From Bacillus sp. N13C7 (GTDB lineage: Bacteria; Bacillota; Bacilli; Bacillales; Bacillaceae), in assembly GCF_026790065.1 (NCBI RefSeq), contig NZ_JALAMO010000005.1:298140-362139 (forward strand): a stretch of 64,000 nt of DNA, written 5' to 3'. This document shows positions 61,608 through 64,000 of the stretch, in pieces. The notes beneath the pieces were generated by a model. The model saw nothing but the letters and a program-made list of their open reading frames with translations, did not search any database and had not been told where the DNA came from. Position 1 is the first letter of the stretch, and every line of letters starts with the position of its first letter. Position numbers and translations under genes: made by a program.

Positions 61608-62948
61608 TTACATAAAAGGTAGCTTAAACCCTTTTTTCTTGCCTTTTGACATGTTTGTCATCTGCTTCATCATTTTTTTCATTTCTTCAAACTGCTTAAG
61701 CAGACGGTTGACCTCCTGCACGGACGTCCCGCTTCCTTTCGCAATCCGCTTCCGCCGGCTGGCATTGATGATATCCGGCTGTTCTTTTTCAAGAACAGTC
61801 ATTGATTTGATGATCGCTTCCACATGATTCAGCTGCTTTTCATCAACCTGGATGTTTTTCAGGCCTTTCATTTTACCTGCACCCGGCATCATTTGCAGAA
61901 GCTCATCAAGCGGCCCCATGTTTCTGACCTGCCCGAGCTGCTCCAGAAAATCGTCCAATGTGAAGCTCATCGTTCTCATTTTTTGTTCCAGCTCTTTGGC
62001 TTTGTCTTCATCAACGCTGGCCTGTGCTTTTTCAATCAATGTCAGCACGTCGCCCATGCCGAGAATCCTTGATGCCATGCGTTCAGGATGGAACGGTTCT
62101 AATGCATCGAGCTTTTCGCCTAAACCGGCGAACTTAATCGGCGTGTTTGTGACTGCGCGAATAGAAAGGGCTGCACCGCCGCGTGTGTCTCCATCAAGCT
62201 TAGTCAACACAACACCGGTTAAGCCGAGCTGTTCATTAAAGCTTTTGGCAACATTTACAGCGTCCTGTCCGGTCATTGAATCGACAACCAGGAAGATTTC
62301 TTCCGGATTTGCGATTTCTTTGACGTTGGTCAGTTCATCCATCAGTTCATGGTCGATATGCAAGCGGCCTGCCGTATCCAAAATAACATAGTCATAATGT
62401 TCTTCTTTGGCTTTCTCAATAGCCTGTTTCGCTATTTCTACAGGACTGACCTGATCACCAAGAGAGAAAACAGGCATGTCAAGCTGTTTGCCGAGCGTTT
62501 CCAGCTGCTTAATAGCGGCTGGACGGTAAATATCGGCAGCAACCAGCATCGGTTTGCGATTATGCTTTTTGCGCAGCAGATTCGCAAGCTTACCGCTTGT
62601 TGTCGTTTTACCTGCACCTTGGAGACCAACCATCATAATAACAGTCGGCGGCCTTTTTGCGACGGCGATTTTGCTCTCTTCGCCGCCCATCAGCTCAGTC
62701 AGTTCCTCTTTAACAACTTTAATGACCTGCTGGCCGGGCGTCAGACTTTTCATGACGTCTTGGCCTACAGCGCGTTCACTTACTTTTTTAACAAAATCCT
62801 TGACTACTTTAAAGTTAACGTCAGCCTCAAGCAGCGCAAGACGAACCTCACGCATCATTTCTTTAACATCTTGTTCGCTGACTTTCCCTTTTCCGCGGAT
62901 TTTAGAAATCGTCTGCTGCAGTCGGTCGGCTAATCCTTCAAATGCCAT
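61608..62948 (-). CDS. ffh: Signal recognition particle protein Ffh
   Basis: Binds signal sequences and SRP RNA and targets proteins to FtsY. The 446-residue protein has an N domain (1-90), a G domain with G1 GLQGAGKT at 108-115, DTAGRL and TKLDGD, and a Met-rich M domain (about 300-440) with SGTSVQEVN in the RNA-binding helix-turn-helix. ylxM lies 13 bases upstream. Confidence 0.98.
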   Translation of the reverse strand: MAFEGLADRLQQTISKIRGKGKVSEQDVKEMMREVRLALLEADVNFKVVKDFVKKVSERAVGQDVMKSLTPGQQVIKVVKEELTELMGGEESKIAVAKRPPTVIMMVGLQGAGKTTTSGKLANLLRKKHNRKPMLVAADIYRPAAIKQLETLGKQLDMPVFSLGDQVSPVEIAKQAIEKAKEEHYDYVILDTAGRLHIDHELMDELTNVKEIANPEEIFLVVDSMTGQDAVNVAKSFNEQLGLTGVVLTKLDGDTRGGAALSIRAVTNTPIKFAGLGEKLDALEPFHPERMASRILGMGDVLTLIEKAQASVDEDKAKELEQKMRTMSFTLDDFLEQLGQVRNMGPLDELLQMMPGAGKMKGLKNIQVDEKQLNHVEAIIKSMTVLEKEQPDIINASRRKRIAKGSGTSVQEVNRLLKQFEEMKKMMKQMTNMSKGKKKGFKLPFM

Positions 62949-62961
62949 AGTTTGCCGCCTC

Positions 62962-63294
62962 CTAATCTAATTTCTCAAGCGCTTCAATCAGAGCTGTAAT
63001 TTCTTCCTCTTCTTTTGAACCGGAAGCAAGCTCCTTCAGCTTATTAAACATCTCTTTACGCTCCTGAAACTTTTTCAAAAGGAGCAGCTTTTCTTCATAT
63101 TGTTCAAGCATCGCTTCTGTTCGTTTGATGTTATCATAAACAGCTTGTCTTGAAACCTCATATTCTTCGGCTATTTCGCCTAGGGAGAAATCGTCCAAAT
63201 AATAAAGCGACATATAGCTCTTCTGTTTTGACGTCAACAACGACTGATAAAAATCAAACAGATAGTTCATTCTCGTTGTCTTTTCGAGTGACAT
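62962..63294 (-). CDS. ylxM: YlxM, SRP-associated helix-turn-helix protein
   Basis: A 110-residue protein of the YlxM/p13 family, with a sigma-4-like helix-turn-helix ([21 protein letters not shown]). The gene is nearly always beside ffh; in streptococci it binds the SRP RNA and modulates SRP GTPase activity. ATG follows GGGGAG. It is first in the ylxM-ffh unit. Confidence 0.94.
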   Translation of the reverse strand: MSLEKTTRMNYLFDFYQSLLTSKQKSYMSLYYLDDFSLGEIAEEYEVSRQAVYDNIKRTEAMLEQYEEKLLLLKKFQERKEMFNKLKELASGSKEEEEITALIEALEKLD

Positions 63295-63338
63295 TTGAGC
63301 TCTCCCCTTTGTTAAGTCAAATCCCTTTACGATAACTT

Positions 63339-63367
63339 AGTTTACACGGTTTTGTTGAGACTGTCAA
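63339..63367 (-). promoter_or_regulatory. Sigma-A promoter of ylxM-ffh
   Basis: Minus strand: consensus -35 TTGACA (63362-63367), 17-base spacer, -10 TAAACT (63339-63344). About 40 bases before ylxM, divergent from ylqB. Confidence 0.8.
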
Positions 63368-63411
63368 GTTTTTATCTTGTCAAAGCATTGATTATTTTTT
63401 CCAAAATGCGC

Positions 63412-63438
63412 TAAATATCATCCAATTTATTCCGATAT
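63412..63438 (+). promoter_or_regulatory. Sigma-D promoter of ylqB
   Basis: TAAA (63412-63415), exactly 15 bases, then TCCGATAT (63431-63438). This differs from the consensus TAAA-N15-GCCGATAT at only one position. The predicted start is about 25-30 bases before ylqB. A weaker sigma-A-like pair (TTGATT ... TAAATA) overlaps it. Confidence 0.75.
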
Positions 63439-63472
63439 TGTATATGAACCCTATTTTAAAGGAGGATGTCTT

Positions 63473-63958
63473 ATGAAAAAAATCGGTTTATTGTTTATGC
63501 TGTGTTTGGCAGCTGTGTTGACAAGCGTTTGCCCCGCACAGCAAGCAGACGCTGCTGAGGCGCCTTATAAGGCTTCAATTACAAATATCAGTACAGATGG
63601 GGGGGTTTACGGTAAAATCAATTACGGACAAGGTCAATTTTGGCGAGTGAAGTACAATATTACGATAAGCGGCAAATTACTCGACCAAAACGGGCAGCCG
63701 GTGCCAAACGCTCCGGTAAGATTTGAAGCAGATACGAAGGTCGGAAACACAACAAAAACAGCTTCAGGAACAACTGATGCAAACGGAACTTTTGATGTTC
63801 CAATGTATTTAGGACCAGCCGCTGGATACTACACATATTACACATCTGTTTCCGTTCATTACTATGACATTATTCCATTCAGAGTTTATTCAGGAGATTC
63901 AAGACTGGTATCCACTGATAACAGCCTTTATCATTTCGCTTATCAAGTGAGAAGATAA
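63473..63958 (+). CDS. ylqB: YlqB, small secreted Ig-like protein of unknown function
   Basis: A 161-residue secreted protein and the only plus-strand gene. A signal peptide (KK, hydrophobic core, cut near QQADA at residues 23-27) is followed by one beta-sandwich-like domain. LLDQNGQPVPNAPVRF and SGTTDANGTFDVP have the pattern of bacterial Ig-like/Big domains. The C-terminus is rich in Tyr and ends RR, with no LPxTG or other anchor. No enzyme motif is seen. ATG follows AAAGGAGG. It has a sigma-D-type promoter, so it is probably made with the motility genes. I match it to B. subtilis ylqB by position between ylxM and ftsY. Confidence 0.85.
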   Translation: MKKIGLLFMLCLAAVLTSVCPAQQADAAEAPYKASITNISTDGGVYGKINYGQGQFWRVKYNITISGKLLDQNGQPVPNAPVRFEADTKVGNTTKTASGTTDANGTFDVPMYLGPAAGYYTYYTSVSVHYYDIIPFRVYSGDSRLVSTDNSLYHFAYQVRR

Positions 63959-63959
63959 A

Positions 63960-63986
63960 AAGAAAAAGGCCCCAAAAGGTGGTCTT
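63960..63986 (-). terminator. Terminator for a leftward gene beyond the right edge
   Basis: On the minus strand AAGACCACC, loop TTTT, GGGGCCTT leads into UUUCUUUUUAUC. The U tract is on the minus side, so it terminates transcription from the right, probably ftsY in this gene order. It also sits right after ylqB and may act in both directions. Confidence 0.6.
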
Positions 63987-64000
63987 ATCCCTGTCAAGTA

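Noticed and set aside
62349..62933. A 194-codon plus-strand open frame
   Set aside because: Antisense shadow of ffh; the Phe/Leu/Cys-rich sequence reflects the complementary strand.
63378..63400. A second TTGACA on the minus strand upstream of ylxM
   Set aside because: No -10 at the right distance; it would overlap the better promoter at 63339-63367.

Overview
The window is chromosomal core DNA of a low-GC Gram-positive bacterium of the Bacillus subtilis group. The evidence is the complete 32-gene fla/che operon ending in sigD and swrB, the codV-clpQ-clpY-codY cluster, strong AGGAGG ribosome sites, frequent GTG/TTG starts, and gene order and protein lengths that match my memory of the B. subtilis infB-ftsY region. 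Small differences, such as a longer glutamine tract in FliY, suggest a strain or close relative rather than a known laboratory strain, but I cannot name the species. All genes but one lie on the minus strand, so transcription runs from high to low coordinates. I see no insertion sequence, prophage, CRISPR array, tRNA or rRNA.

Layout from right to left, the direction of transcription. 63.96-63.47 kb: the only plus-strand gene, ylqB, a small secreted protein behind a sigma-D-like promoter. 63.3-61.6 kb: ylxM-ffh (signal recognition particle). 61.5-59.2 kb: rpsP-khpA-ylqD-rimM-trmD (ribosome and tRNA maturation). 59.2-58.7 kb: rplS behind its L19 leader. 58.6-54.9 kb: rbgA, rnhB and the orphan pair ylqG-ylqH, which looks like a FliK-like protein plus an isolated FlhB C-terminal domain. 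54.7-52.6 kb: sucCD (TCA cycle). 52.5-48 kb: dprA, topA, trmFO. 47.9-44.2 kb: codV-clpQ-clpY-codY.

43.85-17.33 kb is the fla/che operon. It encodes the basal body and hook (flgB, flgC, fliE, fliF, flgD, flgE, fliK), the switch (fliG, fliM, fliY), the export apparatus (fliH, fliI, fliJ, fliO, fliP, fliQ, fliR, flhB, flhA), placement factors (flhF, flhG), chemotaxis (cheY, cheB, cheA, cheW, cheC, cheD), the motility sigma factor and swarming factors (swrD, swrB). Genes are tightly packed, often with ATGA or TAATG overlaps. No terminator separates swrB from the rpsB promoter.

17.2-14.0 kb: rpsB-tsf and pyrH-frr. 13.9-3.7 kb: uppS-cdsA-dxr-rasP-proS-polC (envelope precursors, membrane proteolysis, translation, replication). 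3.5 kb to the left edge: rimP-nusA-ylxR-ylxQ-infB, preceded by a leader with two terminator-like hairpins; infB is cut by the window edge.

Most of this is well-known housekeeping and motility DNA. The least explained parts are the ylqG-ylqH pair, ylqB, and several structured intergenic regions.
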